Shown in pieces: positions 29,966 through 39,758 of a stretch of 64,000 nucleotides of DNA. The stretch is from CAVQJU01 sp963755195 (lineage in GTDB: Bacteria; Acidobacteriota; Vicinamibacteria; Vicinamibacterales; CAVVIG01): positions 434,001 to 498,000 of the forward strand of contig CAVWIZ010000001.1 in NCBI GenBank assembly GCA_963755195.1. The letters are read 5' to 3'. Position 1 is the stretch's first letter, and the number at the start of each line of letters is the position of its first letter. The translations under genes were made by a program, and so were the position numbers. The notes under the pieces are model-generated. The model was not told the origin of the DNA, searched no databases, and saw only the letters and a program-made list of their open reading frames with translations.

Positions 29966-30439
29966 ATGCCGTTATACGAATACGAGTGCGACGCCTGCGG
30001 TCATCGCTTCGAGACGATCCAGAAGTTCTCCGATCCGCCGATCGAGACGTGCCCGGCGTGCGGCAGCACGGTGCACAAGCTGCAATCCGCTCCGGCGTTT
30101 CAGTTCAAGGGCACCGGGTGGTACGTCACCGACTACGCGAAGGCGGGCAACGCCGAAACGAAGGCGAGCAAGGACACGAGAAAATCCGACAAGGACGCCG
30201 CCAAAGCCGACAGTCAGACGGACGGGAAAGCCGACCGCAAGGACGGCGGAGCCGCCAAGTCCGACGCCAGCTCGAGCAGCGAGAAGACCCAGGCAGGTTC
30301 GTCAGGTTCAGATTCGTCGGGTTCGTCTGGCTCCACCGGCTCCGCAGGCGGATCAGGCAAGACAGGCTCGACAAGCTCACCGAGCTCGGCCACCTCAACC
30401 ACGCCGACAAAACCAACGGGGACGAAATCGGACCGCTGA
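29966..30439 (+). CDS. FmdB-type zinc-ribbon protein with a long Ser/Gly/Lys-rich tail
   Basis: 157 residues. The first 45 are a zinc ribbon, MPLYEYECDACGHRFETIQK, then CPACGSTVHKL, with two CxxC pairs, the FmdB family pattern (putative regulatory protein). The remaining 110 residues are low complexity: Lys/Asp-rich (KASKDTRKSDKDAAKADSQT) then Ser/Gly/Thr-rich (SSGSDSSGSSGSTGSAGGSG). They look disordered and may bind nucleic acid or protein. FmdB proteins are usually 70-110 residues, so the tail is unusually long. It follows the DUF885 gene by 10 bases and ends 3 bases from the convergent galU stop. Confidence 0.85.
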   Translation: MPLYEYECDACGHRFETIQKFSDPPIETCPACGSTVHKLQSAPAFQFKGTGWYVTDYAKAGNAETKASKDTRKSDKDAAKADSQTDGKADRKDGGAAKSDASSSSEKTQAGSSGSDSSGSSGSTGSAGGSGKTGSTSSPSSATSTTPTKPTGTKSDR

Positions 30440-30442
30440 ACG

Positions 30443-31348
30443 CTACGGTTTCCCTGCCGGCGTCGGCAGGTCGAGCGAGCCGAGGTACGCCGCGAACGGC
30501 TCGGCGAGGTCGGGCCGTTTGAGCGCGAAGTACACGACGGCCTTCAGGAACCCGATCTTGTTGCCCGTGTCGTGACGGACGCCGTTCACTTCGCAGGCGT
30601 AGATCGGCCGCGACTTGAGCAGCTCGCGTAGTCCGTTGGTGAGCTGGATTTCACCGGTCCGGTCGCTCTTGGTCGCGGCAAGCGCCGCGAAGATATCCGG
30701 TGTCAGGACGTAGCGGCCGATAATCGCGAGATCGGACGGCGCCTCGTCGCGGGGCGGCTTCTCCACCAGGTCGCGCACCTGATACACGCCGGGCCCGAGC
30801 GTGGCGCTCGCGTCCTTGTCGATGGCGATGACGCCGTAGTTCGAGATCTCGTTGTGCGGTACGCGTTCGACGGCCAGCACCGGTCCACCCACTCGCGCGA
30901 ACACGTCCATCAGCTGTTTCATCGCCGGCGGCTCGGCGTCGATCACATCGTCAGCGAGGATGACGGCGAAGGGCTCGTCGCCGACGAGCTCGCGTGCGAC
31001 GAGCACGGCGTGGCCCAGGCCGAGCGGTTCACCCTGCCTGACGTACGCAAAGTTGATCAGGTTGGAAATCTTCCTGATCTCGGCGAGCTGCGCGCGTTTG
31101 CCGCGTGCTTCGAGGAAGGTCTCGAGCTCGACCGAGACGTCGAAATGATCCTCGATTGCGTTCTTGCCCCGGCCGGTGACCAGGATGATGTTGTCGATGC
31201 CGGAGGCGACGGCTTCCTCGACGCCGTACTGAATGATGGGCTTGTCGACGAGCGGAAGCATCTCCTTCGGCTGGGCCTTGGTCGCCGGCAGGAATCGGGT
31301 TCCGAGGCCGGCGGCGGGGAAGATGGCTTTGCGAACGCGTGTACTCAC
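30443..31348 (-). CDS. galU: UTP-glucose-1-phosphate uridylyltransferase
   Basis: Makes UDP-glucose for envelope polysaccharides and trehalose; a trehalose-phosphatase gene lies further along. The 301-residue product reads KAIFPAAGLGTRFLPATKAQ and PKEMLPLVDKPIIQYGVEEA, the GalU signature. DDVIDAEPPAMKQL, YGVIAIDKDA and YALKRPDLAEPFAAYL-like motifs follow. First codon is GTG at 31348. It is divergent to serS with 61 bases between starts. No unusual feature. Confidence 0.96.
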   Translation of the reverse strand: MSTRVRKAIFPAAGLGTRFLPATKAQPKEMLPLVDKPIIQYGVEEAVASGIDNIILVTGRGKNAIEDHFDVSVELETFLEARGKRAQLAEIRKISNLINFAYVRQGEPLGLGHAVLVARELVGDEPFAVILADDVIDAEPPAMKQLMDVFARVGGPVLAVERVPHNEISNYGVIAIDKDASATLGPGVYQVRDLVEKPPRDEAPSDLAIIGRYVLTPDIFAALAATKSDRTGEIQLTNGLRELLKSRPIYACEVNGVRHDTGNKIGFLKAVVYFALKRPDLAEPFAAYLGSLDLPTPAGKP

Positions 31349-31409
31349 GCGTCCGATCCTAACAGAGGACTCGCCGGCGAGCGAATATACAATCTACAGT
31401 CGAGGTAGC

Positions 31410-32708
31410 ATGCTAGACCCCGTATTCGTCCGCGACCATATCAGCGAAGTCCGCACCGGGCTGAGAAACCGTGGCCTCGATTCAGACAAGGCCCTCGAAG
31501 AGATTGCCACGCTCGCCAGCCTGCGACGGCGCCTCATTGGAGACTTTGAGGGCCTCAAGCGGCAGCAGAACACCGCGGGCGACGAAATCGCGAAGGCCAA
31601 ACGCCAGGGACTCGACACGGCGCACATCCAGGAGGCCGGCCGGTCGCGCAACCAGCAGATCAAACAGCTCGGCATCCAGCTCGATTCGATCGAGCACCAG
31701 CTCGAGACCGCCCTCATGCAGCTGCCGAACTTGCCCCATGCCAGCGTGCCGGTGGGCGCGAGTGCCAAGGACAATGCGGAAGTGCGTCGCCACGGCGAAC
31801 CACGCGCCTTTGATTTCGAACCCAAGCCGCACTGGGACCTGGGCACCGCGCTCGGCATCATTGATTTTGAGCGCGCAACGAAGATGTCCGGCGCACGTTT
31901 TGCGGTGCTCACCGGCGCCGGCGCGCGCCTCGAGCGCGCGCTCATCAACTTCATGCTCGATCTCCACACGCGCGAGCACGGCTACGTCGAGGTCGAACCG
32001 CCGTTCCTCGTGAACGCCGCGTCGCTCACCGGCACTGGAAACCTGCCGAAGTTCGAGGCCGATCTGTTCAAGATCGCCGGTGATTGGGATCTCTATCTCG
32101 TGCCGACCGCCGAGGTGCCGCTGACGAACCTGCATCGCGGCGAGATTCTCGATGGGCGCGATCTGCCGATCTGCTACACCGCGTACACCCCGTGTTTCCG
32201 CAGTGAGGCCGGATCCTACGGTCAGGACGTGCGCGGGCTGATTCGCCAGCACCAGTTCGACAAGGTGGAGCTGGTGAAACTGACGACTCCCGATCAGTCG
32301 TACGACGAGCTGGAAAAGCTCACGGCGAATGCCGAGGAAGTGCTGCGCCGCCTCGAGTTGCCCTACCGCACGATGTTGTTGTGTACGGGCGACGTCGGCT
32401 TCGCGTCTGCGAAGACGTACGACATCGAGGTGTGGCTGCCGAGCCAGAACACGTACCGCGAGATCTCTTCCTGCAGCAATACCGAAGCGTTTCAGGCGCG
32501 CCGGGCGAACATCAAGTTTCGCGCCAGCGGAAGCGGGAAGGCGGAGTTGGTCCACACTCTGAACGGATCAGGCCTGGCCGTCGGCCGAACGCTGGTCGCC
32601 ATCTTGGAAAATTACCAGGAGAAGGACGGCTCGGTGACGATTCCCACGCCGCTCAGACATTACATGAACGGGTTGGAGCGGATCGAGCTGCCGCAGCGCA
32701 AGACGTAA
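31410..32708 (+). CDS. serS: Seryl-tRNA synthetase
   Basis: Charges tRNA-Ser. From ATG 31410 the protein has 432 residues. The N-terminal long coiled-coil tRNA-binding arm covers about 25-105 (LRRRLIGDFEGLKRQQNTAG and onward). The class II core follows: VPTAEVPLTNLHRGEILDGR, motif 2 CFRSEAGSYGQDVRGLIRQH, SSCSNTEAFQARRANIKFR, and motif 3 LNGSGLAVGRTLVAILENYQ. It ends at TAA (32706-32708), inside a perfect inverted repeat. A longer upstream reading covers the promoter and galU start and was rejected. Confidence 0.97.
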   Translation: MLDPVFVRDHISEVRTGLRNRGLDSDKALEEIATLASLRRRLIGDFEGLKRQQNTAGDEIAKAKRQGLDTAHIQEAGRSRNQQIKQLGIQLDSIEHQLETALMQLPNLPHASVPVGASAKDNAEVRRHGEPRAFDFEPKPHWDLGTALGIIDFERATKMSGARFAVLTGAGARLERALINFMLDLHTREHGYVEVEPPFLVNAASLTGTGNLPKFEADLFKIAGDWDLYLVPTAEVPLTNLHRGEILDGRDLPICYTAYTPCFRSEAGSYGQDVRGLIRQHQFDKVELVKLTTPDQSYDELEKLTANAEEVLRRLELPYRTMLLCTGDVGFASAKTYDIEVWLPSQNTYREISSCSNTEAFQARRANIKFRASGSGKAELVHTLNGSGLAVGRTLVAILENYQEKDGSVTIPTPLRHYMNGLERIELPQRKT

Positions 32709-32797
32709 ACGGAAAACGCAAAGCGTCAAACGGAAAACTCGACGGGCCCAGCTCGCCAGCTCGTCGCTTCTTGTTATCCGTTCTGCGTTTTCCGTTT
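32707..32797. terminator. Inverted repeat between convergent serS and the DUF169 gene
   Basis: AAACGGAAAACGCA (32707-32720) and TGCGTTTTCCGTTT (32784-32797) are perfect 14-base inverted copies separated by 63 bases. A second partial copy, AAACGGAAAAC, follows at 32728-32738. It fits a bidirectional transcript end for the convergent pair. The long loop and extra copy also suggest an intergenic repeat element rather than a simple terminator. Confidence 0.6.
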
Positions 32798-32803
32798 GGA
32801 GTT

Positions 32804-33490
32804 TCAGACGTTGCGCGCCTGGTGGAACTCTTCGAGCTGCTCGTTGGCACTGAGGATGACAACGAGGCGATCGAGTGTGCTCGCGAGGCCCGGTCCTGGA
32901 ACCGTCACGTAGAACTCATCGTCGGCCAGGCCGGTGTAGACGCGATTGCCGATACAGCCAAAACTGGCGACGGCGCTGCCGGTGTCGGCGGCGTGCGGAA
33001 TCATCGCGCAGGCGGGACGGCCCATGATATTGGCAGCGCCGAAGAGTCCGGCCGACCGCGCGGCTTCCGACACCAGCATCAACTGACGCGCATTGCCGCG
33101 AAAGACCACGACGTCGGGCGGAAACGTCGCGTCCTCGAGCGGCGCGTACGCCGCCACCTGCATCGGCTCGTGGCGATGGGGGATGGCGGCCACTTCGTCG
33201 CCCTCGAGATACTCGAGCTTGATCATGGTGCTGACAACCCCCTCGAGCTCGAGCTTCCTGTCTTCAGGCAGCGTGACACCGTGAGTGAAGGCGCCCACCG
33301 TGCAGTTGTAGTGATCCTCGGGCGTCGTGTAGAAACGGTGTCCCTCCGAGGCGTGCTTCCAGTAGGCGCAGCCAGCCGGCAACGCGCGACCGACACGCGG
33401 CAACCCCGCCGGTGGCTTCGGCATGAAGCCGATGGCGACCGGGCGCCACTGTAGATTCAAACTGTCTAGAACCGCGTATTTGTTCGCCAT
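32804..33490 (-). CDS. DUF169 (COG2043-type) protein of unknown function
   Basis: 228 residues, start ATG 33490. The N-terminus MANKYAVLDSLNLQWRPVAI, then GCAYWKHASEGHRFYTTPED and NCTVGAFTHGV, match the DUF169 pattern. In that pattern a cysteine lies in G-C-x-Y-W and another in N-C-x-x-G. A third conserved cysteine block (MGRPACAMIP) and VASFGCIGNRVYTGL follow. These scattered cysteines suggest metal or cofactor binding, but no activity is established. It lies 22 bases after the gltD stop on the same strand, so may be cotranscribed with gltBD. Confidence 0.8.
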   Translation of the reverse strand: MANKYAVLDSLNLQWRPVAIGFMPKPPAGLPRVGRALPAGCAYWKHASEGHRFYTTPEDHYNCTVGAFTHGVTLPEDRKLELEGVVSTMIKLEYLEGDEVAAIPHRHEPMQVAAYAPLEDATFPPDVVVFRGNARQLMLVSEAARSAGLFGAANIMGRPACAMIPHAADTGSAVASFGCIGNRVYTGLADDEFYVTVPGPGLASTLDRLVVILSANEQLEEFHQARNV

Positions 33491-33512
33491 GAGACTTGAG
33501 ATGCGCGTGTTG

Positions 33513-34970
33513 TCAACGGACCGGTGCAGGAAGATCGGACGTACCCATTAGATACGTATCGACACCGCGCGCGCAACTTCGGCCTTCGGCAATCGCCCAG
33601 ACAATGAGCGATTGGCCCCGCTGCATGTCGCCGGCCGTGAACACCCCCGGCACCGACGTCATCCAGTTGTCGTCCCGGGCGACGTTACCCCGGTCGGTCA
33701 TCTTGACGCCAAGCTCATCAAGCATGCCGTGGCGTTCCGGGCCGACAAATCCCATGGCCAGCAGCACGAGATCCGCATTCAGCTCGAACTCGCTTCCCGG
33801 CACCGGCGCAAACGTGGTCCGGCCGTTCGCCACGACGGTTTCAACGTGCATACCGTGGAGCTTCTTGACATTCCCGACAGGGCCGGCGGCGTCGCCGCTG
33901 AACCGATCCGTCGAGATCGAGTACATCCGTTCGCCGCCTTCCTCGTGCGCGGACGACACCCGGAAGATGTTCGGCCAGAGCGGCCACGGGTTGCTTTCTG
34001 CACGCGTGTCGGGCGGACGCGACAATAACTCGAGCTGCCTCACGCTGCGCGCCCCCTGACGATGCACCGTGCCGAGGCAGTCGGCGCCGGTGTCGCCCCC
34101 GCCGATAATGACGACGTCTTTGCCCTCGGCCGTGATGAAGCTGTCTGAAGAAATCGCGTCGCCTTCGCATCGCTTGTTCTGCAGCGTCAGGTATTCCATC
34201 GCGAAGTAGATGCCTGCAAGCTCGCGGCCGGGCACTTTCAGATCGCGCGGAGTCGTGGAACCGCCGGCCAGGACGATCGCCTCGAAGCCTTCCTGCAGCT
34301 CGGCGAGCGGCACGTTGACGCCGACGTGGCAACCGGTGCGGAACATGACGCCCTCTTCTTGCATCAGCGCCAGACGTCGTTCCAGGAATTTCTTCTCGAG
34401 CTTGAACTCCGGGATGCCGTACCGCAGCAATCCGCCCACGCGATCGGCGCGCTCGAACACGGTGACCCAGTGGCCCGCGCGGTTCAGTTGATCGGCCGTG
34501 GCGAGTCCGGCGGGTCCGGATCCGACCACCGCGACGCGCTTGCCGGTCCTCACTGCCGGCGGGCGGGCCACCACCCATCCTTCGAAGAACGCCCGCTCGG
34601 CGATCGTGGCCTCGACGGCCTTGATCGTCACCGGCGAATCGTTGATGCCGAGCACGCACGACCCCTCACACGGCGCCGGACAGAGCCGGCCGGTCCACTC
34701 CGGGAAATTGTTCGTCGCATGAAGTCGCTCGCTCGCAGCCTGCCAGCGATCGCGATACACGAAATCGTTCCAGTCGGGAATCAGGTTGCCGAGCGGGCAG
34801 CCCTGATGGCAGAACGGGATCCCGCAGTCCATGCAACGGGACGCCTGCGCCCGAAGATCGCCTTCGGCATACGGCGCGTACACCTCACGCCAATCGTGCA
34901 GTCGCTCAGCCACGGGTCGATACGGCTGCTTCTGCCGCCGGACCTCGATGAACCCGGTCACCTTACCCAT
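33513..34970 (-). CDS. gltD: Glutamate synthase (NADPH) small subunit
   Basis: Supplies electrons from NADPH to the large subunit. From ATG 34970 it has 485 residues, opening MGKVTGFIEVRRQKQPYRPV. It has two N-terminal cysteine clusters for 4Fe-4S binding (CMDCGIPFCHQGCPLGNLIP; CPAPCEGSC), an FAD site VAVVGSGPAGLATADQLNRA and an NADPH site VVIIGGGDTGADCLGT. The end GVFTAGDMQRGQSLIVWAI fits the family. Its start overlaps the end of gltB by 8 bases, so the two subunits are translationally coupled. A longer upstream reading lies inside gltB. Confidence 0.97.
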   Translation of the reverse strand: MGKVTGFIEVRRQKQPYRPVAERLHDWREVYAPYAEGDLRAQASRCMDCGIPFCHQGCPLGNLIPDWNDFVYRDRWQAASERLHATNNFPEWTGRLCPAPCEGSCVLGINDSPVTIKAVEATIAERAFFEGWVVARPPAVRTGKRVAVVGSGPAGLATADQLNRAGHWVTVFERADRVGGLLRYGIPEFKLEKKFLERRLALMQEEGVMFRTGCHVGVNVPLAELQEGFEAIVLAGGSTTPRDLKVPGRELAGIYFAMEYLTLQNKRCEGDAISSDSFITAEGKDVVIIGGGDTGADCLGTVHRQGARSVRQLELLSRPPDTRAESNPWPLWPNIFRVSSAHEEGGERMYSISTDRFSGDAAGPVGNVKKLHGMHVETVVANGRTTFAPVPGSEFELNADLVLLAMGFVGPERHGMLDELGVKMTDRGNVARDDNWMTSVPGVFTAGDMQRGQSLIVWAIAEGRSCARGVDTYLMGTSDLPAPVR

Positions 34971-37900
34971 GGACGACCTCGGGTGCGGTCGGGTCGAAGT
35001 GCGACAACACAATCGGCGGCAGGCTCACGGCGCCGAACTGCGACCTGCCTTCGAGCACGCGCTTGTAATCACGCGGCATGACTTTCACGAACAGCCTGGC
35101 CGTTGCCGACCAATCTGTCAGCAGGCGAGCGGCGAGCGCGCTGCCCGTATGCTTGATGTGCCGTTTGAGGAGTTCGAGGACCAGCTCGATGTCGTCAGCC
35201 CGATCGAGGGGTTCGAGATCGACGAACTCGTTGTTGCACCGGCGCGCGAACGACGCGTTTGCGTCGAGGACGTAACTGATCCCGCCGCTCATCCCGGCCG
35301 CGAAGTTGCGTCCGGTCTTTCCGAGGACGACGACGCGGCCGCCGGTCATGTATTCGCACCCGTGATCGCCGACACCCTCGACGACCGCCACGGCCCCGCT
35401 GTTGCGGACGGCGAACCGCTCACCCGCGACGCCGCGAATGTAGGCCTCGCCGCTCGTCGCGCCATACAGCACGACGTTGCCGACGATGATGTTCTCTTCG
35501 GCCGTGAAGGTGGCCGCGCGCGGCGGAAAGACAATGATCGTTCCGCCAGACAGGCCCTTGCCGAGATAGTCGTTCGAGTCGCCTTCGAGCGTCAGCGTCA
35601 TCCCGCGCGGGACGAACGCGCCAAAGCTTTGTCCGGCCGAGCCGTTGAACCTGATGCGAATCGTGTCGTCGGGCAGGCCGTCGGGGCCCCACCGGCGCGT
35701 CAGCTCCGATCCGAGCATCGTGCCGACCGTGCGGTTGACGTTGCGGATCGGGCGCGAAATCGACACGGGCTTCCGGTCGTCGAGCGCCCCGCGGCATGCG
35801 CTGACGAGCTCGTTGTCGAGCGCCCCGTCGAGGCCGTGGTCCTGCAACACGATCGACCGGCGTGGAGAGTCGGGTGGAAGCGCCGGGTCGTGCAGAATCG
35901 CGGAGTAGTCGAGGCCACGCGCCTTCCAATGGTCGATCGCCGGGGCGACGTTCAAGCGATCGACCCGCCCGATCATCTCGTCCATCGTCCTGAAGCCGAG
36001 CTGCGCCATGTACTCGCGCACCTCCTCGGCGATGAACCGGAAGAAGTTCTCGACGAATTCCGGCCTGCCGTTGAACTGCTTCCGAAGCTCGGGATCCTGC
36101 GTCGCCACGCCGACCGGGCACGTGTTGAGGTGGCACACGCGCATCATGATGCAGCCCGAGACGACGAGGGGCGCCGTGGCGAAGCCGAATTCCTCGGCGC
36201 CCATCAGCGCGCCGATCACGACGTCACGGCCGGTCTTCAACTGTCCGTCCACCTGAACGACAATGCGGTCGCGCAGGCCGTTGAGCCGCAGCACCTGCTG
36301 CGTTTCCGCGAGGCCGAGTTCCCAGGGCACGCCGCCGTGTTTCAGCGACGTCAGCGGCGAGGCGCCCGTGCCGCCGTCGTGTCCCGAGATCAGCACGACG
36401 TCGGCGTGCGCTTTCGCCACTCCGGCCGCCACGGTGCCGACGCCGGCGATGGCGACGAGCTTCACCGAAACCCTGGCGCGCGAGTTGGCGTTCTTGAGAT
36501 CGTGAATGAGCTGCGCCAGGTCTTCGATCGAGTAGATGTCGTGGTGCGGCGGCGGCGAGATCAACCCGACGCCGGGCGTCGAATAGCGCACCTTCGCAAT
36601 CCACGGATAGACCTTGTGGCCGGGCAGCTGCCCGCCCTCGCCGGGCTTCGCGCCCTGCGCCATCTTGATCTGGAGATCGTCGGCGCTGACCAGGTACTCG
36701 CTCGTGACGCCAAACCGCGCGGAGGCGACCTGCTTGATGGCGCTGCGGCGCGAGTCGCCGTTGGCGTCGGGCGTGTATCGTGCCGAGTCCTCGCCGCCTT
36801 CGCCCGTGTTCGACTTGCCGCCAAGGCGGTTCATCGCGATGGCAAGGGTTTCGTGCGCTTCCTGGCTGATCGACCCGTACGACATTGCGCCGGTCGCGAA
36901 GCGCTTGATGATGCGTTCGATCGGTTCGACCTCGTCGATGGAGATGGGCTCGGCGGCCGGCCGCAGTTGCAACAGGCCGCGAAGCGTCGCGAGATGCTCG
37001 CTCTGATCGTCGACGAGCTTGGTGTACTCCTTGAAAATCCTGTATTGCCCGCTTCGCGTCGCGTGCTGCAGCTTGAACACCGTGTCGGGATTGAACAAGT
37101 GCACTTCGCCGTCACGCCGCCACTGATATTCGCCGCCCCACTCGAGGTCGGCCTGGCCGAGCGGCCGCGTCGGGTACGCGTGGTGATGCCGCCTGAGCAC
37201 TTCGTCGGCGATCACGTCGATGCCGACGCCGCCGACACGCGACGCCGTCCACGTGAAGTACTTGTCGACAAACGCCCGGTCGAGGCCGACGGCTTCGAAG
37301 ATCTGTGCGCCGCAGTAGCTCTGCAGCGTCGAGATGCCCATCTTGGACATCACCTTCAAAATGCCTTTGTTGAGCGCGTGGATGTAGTGCTCCACGGCCT
37401 CGGCGTGCGTGACGCCGACGAGCAGTTGCTGCCGGATCATGTCGGCGAGCGTTTCGAACGCCAGGTAAGGATTGACGACGCCGGCGCCGTAGCCGAGCAG
37501 CAGCGCGCAGTGGTGCACTTCGCGCGCATCGCCGGTTTCGATGACGAGGCCGCAGCGCGTGCGGGTGCCCTGCAGCACGAGATGATGGTGAACGCCGGCC
37601 GTGGCGAGCAGGCTGGGAATGGGCGCGCGCTCGCGATCGGCGCCGCGATCGGACAAGATCAGAATCGTGTAGCCCGCATCCACCGCCGCGCTGGCCTGCC
37701 GTTTGAGGTGGTCCATCGCGTGTTCGAGGCCCGAGCCGTCCTGCCGCGGGTCGAACAGCATCGGCAGCGTGATCGCCTTGAATCCGGGCTCGTACACGTG
37801 ACGCAGCTTCGCCATTTGACCGTTGTCGATGACCGGGTATTCGATCTTGATCTGGCGGCACGACTCGGGCCGTGGATCGAGCAGGTTGGCCTCCGGCCCC

Positions 37901-39573
37901 ACTGTCGACCCCATCGTCGTCACGAGTTCCTCGCGGATGGCGTCGAGTGGAGGATTGGTGACCTGCGCGAAGCCCTGGCTGAAATAGTCGAACAGCATGC
38001 GCGAGCGGTTCGACAGCACGGCGATCGCCGCGTCGGTGCCCATCGAGCCAATGGCTTCTTCACCGGTCGCGGCCATGGGCGCCAGGATGAGGCGGAGGTC
38101 CTCCTGGGTATAGCCAAACGTCTGCTGGCGCTTCGTGACGGTTTCGTGACTCGGCGCCGGCAGGTAGGGGGCCTCCGGCAGATCCCCGATATCCACGAGG
38201 TACTCCGCCAGCCAGCGGGCGTACGGCTGCGCCGCCGCCAGTTCGCGCTTGATCTCGTCGTCAGCGACGATGCGGCCCTTGGCGGTGTCGACAAGGAAGA
38301 TGCGGCCGGGGTGCAGGCGCTCTTTGACGAGGATGTCTTCGTCGGGAATGTCCAGCACGCCCACTTCCGACGCCATGACGACGAGGTCGTCTTTGGTGAC
38401 GTAGTAGCGTGACGGACGCAGGCCGTTGCGATCGAGCACGGCGCCGATGAGCGTGCCGTCGGTGAAGGCGATCGAAGCCGGACCGTCCCAGGCCTCCATC
38501 AGCGCCGAGTGGTACTCATAGAACGCCTTCAACGCCGGGTCCATGCTCTCGTGCGCCGACCACGGTTCGGGAATCATCATCAGGATGGCGTGCGGCAGCG
38601 ACCGCCCGGCCATGTAGAGGAACTCCAGCACGTTGTCGAAGGTGGCGGTATCGCTGCCGCCCTCGCGGATGATCGGCAGGATTTTCTCCAGGTCGTCGCC
38701 GAACACGTCGGATCGCAGCAGGCCTTCCCGGGCGCGCATCCAGTTGATGTTGCCGCGCAGCGTGTTGATTTCGCCGTTGTGGGCGACGTAGCGATACGGG
38801 TGCGCCAGCGGCCACGACGGGAACGTGTTCGTGCTGAAGCGCTGGTGCACCAGGGCGAGCGCGGACTCGACGTCGGAGTCGGTCAGATCGGGAAACGTCG
38901 GCTGAATCTGGTCGGCCGTCAGCATCCCTTTGTAGATCAGCGTCTGCGACGAGAGGCTCGCGACGTAGAACATGTGGCGCTCGGCGAGCGTCAGCTTGTC
39001 CGCGGCATGCTCGACGCGCTTGCGGATCACGTACAGCTTCCGCTCGAAGCGCATCGGATCGGCCACGAGCGACGGCCTGCCGGGTGTGTCGCCGCCGTAG
39101 CCGACGAACAGCTGCTCGATGACCGGCATCACGGCCGCGGCGGATGCGCCCAGCAGATGCTGCGTGGTCGGCACGGGCCGCCAGCCGAGCAGGGTCTGGC
39201 CCTCTTCCACCACGATGTGCTCGATGAGCGCCCGGATCTGTTCCCGTTCGCCGGGATCGCGCGGCAGGAACACGTTGCCGGCGCCATAGCTGCCGGCCGG
39301 CGGCAAGCCAATGCCGACCGCCTGCGCGACCTTCCGCAGGAATCGATCGGGCGTCTGAATCAGGATGCCGGCGCCGTCGCCGGTATTCGCCTCGCACCCG
39401 CACGCGCCCCGGTGCTGCAGGTTGATGAGCACCTCGAGGCCGCGCTCGACGACCGCATGGGAGCGCGCGCCCTTGATGTTGACGACGAAGCCGACGCCGC
39501 AGGCGTCGTGCTCGAAGCGGGGGTCATACAGACCCTCGGCTTGGGGAGGCGTGGAACGGACCGGGTGAGCCAT
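34963..39573 (-). CDS. gltB: Glutamate synthase (NADPH) large subunit
   Basis: Transfers the amide of glutamine to 2-oxoglutarate, making glutamate. The 1536-residue protein has a short propeptide, then Cys25 of DACGVGFVVNIKG as the glutaminase nucleophile, and GDGAGILIQTPD. The central domain is followed by the FMN synthase domain (ISLPPPHHDIYSIEDLAQLI-type: ISPPPHHDIYSIEDLAQLI). It contains the 3Fe-4S cysteine cluster CIMMRVCHLNTCPVGVATQ. The C-terminal beta-helix reads GMSGGISYVLD. With gltD and the nearby PII/GlnD/Amt genes it forms the core of ammonium assimilation. No glutamine synthetase gene is in the window. Confidence 0.97.
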   Translation of the reverse strand: MAHPVRSTPPQAEGLYDPRFEHDACGVGFVVNIKGARSHAVVERGLEVLINLQHRGACGCEANTGDGAGILIQTPDRFLRKVAQAVGIGLPPAGSYGAGNVFLPRDPGEREQIRALIEHIVVEEGQTLLGWRPVPTTQHLLGASAAAVMPVIEQLFVGYGGDTPGRPSLVADPMRFERKLYVIRKRVEHAADKLTLAERHMFYVASLSSQTLIYKGMLTADQIQPTFPDLTDSDVESALALVHQRFSTNTFPSWPLAHPYRYVAHNGEINTLRGNINWMRAREGLLRSDVFGDDLEKILPIIREGGSDTATFDNVLEFLYMAGRSLPHAILMMIPEPWSAHESMDPALKAFYEYHSALMEAWDGPASIAFTDGTLIGAVLDRNGLRPSRYYVTKDDLVVMASEVGVLDIPDEDILVKERLHPGRIFLVDTAKGRIVADDEIKRELAAAQPYARWLAEYLVDIGDLPEAPYLPAPSHETVTKRQQTFGYTQEDLRLILAPMAATGEEAIGSMGTDAAIAVLSNRSRMLFDYFSQGFAQVTNPPLDAIREELVTTMGSTVGPEANLLDPRPESCRQIKIEYPVIDNGQMAKLRHVYEPGFKAITLPMLFDPRQDGSGLEHAMDHLKRQASAAVDAGYTILILSDRGADRERAPIPSLLATAGVHHHLVLQGTRTRCGLVIETGDAREVHHCALLLGYGAGVVNPYLAFETLADMIRQQLLVGVTHAEAVEHYIHALNKGILKVMSKMGISTLQSYCGAQIFEAVGLDRAFVDKYFTWTASRVGGVGIDVIADEVLRRHHHAYPTRPLGQADLEWGGEYQWRRDGEVHLFNPDTVFKLQHATRSGQYRIFKEYTKLVDDQSEHLATLRGLLQLRPAAEPISIDEVEPIERIIKRFATGAMSYGSISQEAHETLAIAMNRLGGKSNTGEGGEDSARYTPDANGDSRRSAIKQVASARFGVTSEYLVSADDLQIKMAQGAKPGEGGQLPGHKVYPWIAKVRYSTPGVGLISPPPHHDIYSIEDLAQLIHDLKNANSRARVSVKLVAIAGVGTVAAGVAKAHADVVLISGHDGGTGASPLTSLKHGGVPWELGLAETQQVLRLNGLRDRIVVQVDGQLKTGRDVVIGALMGAEEFGFATAPLVVSGCIMMRVCHLNTCPVGVATQDPELRKQFNGRPEFVENFFRFIAEEVREYMAQLGFRTMDEMIGRVDRLNVAPAIDHWKARGLDYSAILHDPALPPDSPRRSIVLQDHGLDGALDNELVSACRGALDDRKPVSISRPIRNVNRTVGTMLGSELTRRWGPDGLPDDTIRIRFNGSAGQSFGAFVPRGMTLTLEGDSNDYLGKGLSGGTIIVFPPRAATFTAEENIIVGNVVLYGATSGEAYIRGVAGERFAVRNSGAVAVVEGVGDHGCEYMTGGRVVVLGKTGRNFAAGMSGGISYVLDANASFARRCNNEFVDLEPLDRADDIELVLELLKRHIKHTGSALAARLLTDWSATARLFVKVMPRDYKRVLEGRSQFGAVSLPPIVLSHFDPTAPEVVHG

Positions 39574-39758
39574 AGCAACTGTCCTCGCGCACAGCGTTTA
39601 TCGCTGATCTGCACGTAGAAGTGAAATACAATGATCACATTAAATACATAACCAGAACAGATTGATGTGACCCTCGGAAGGCCCAACGGTCAGGATTTTG
39701 GCGCCAAGGGTCGGTCGTAAAGGGAATAAGATCACACGCATGGCCCCGGCCGGCTCCC

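Noticed and set aside
34831..38412. 1193-codon open frame on the plus strand opposite gltB
   Set aside because: Shadow of gltB; Arg/His/Ala-rich composition and no known domain.
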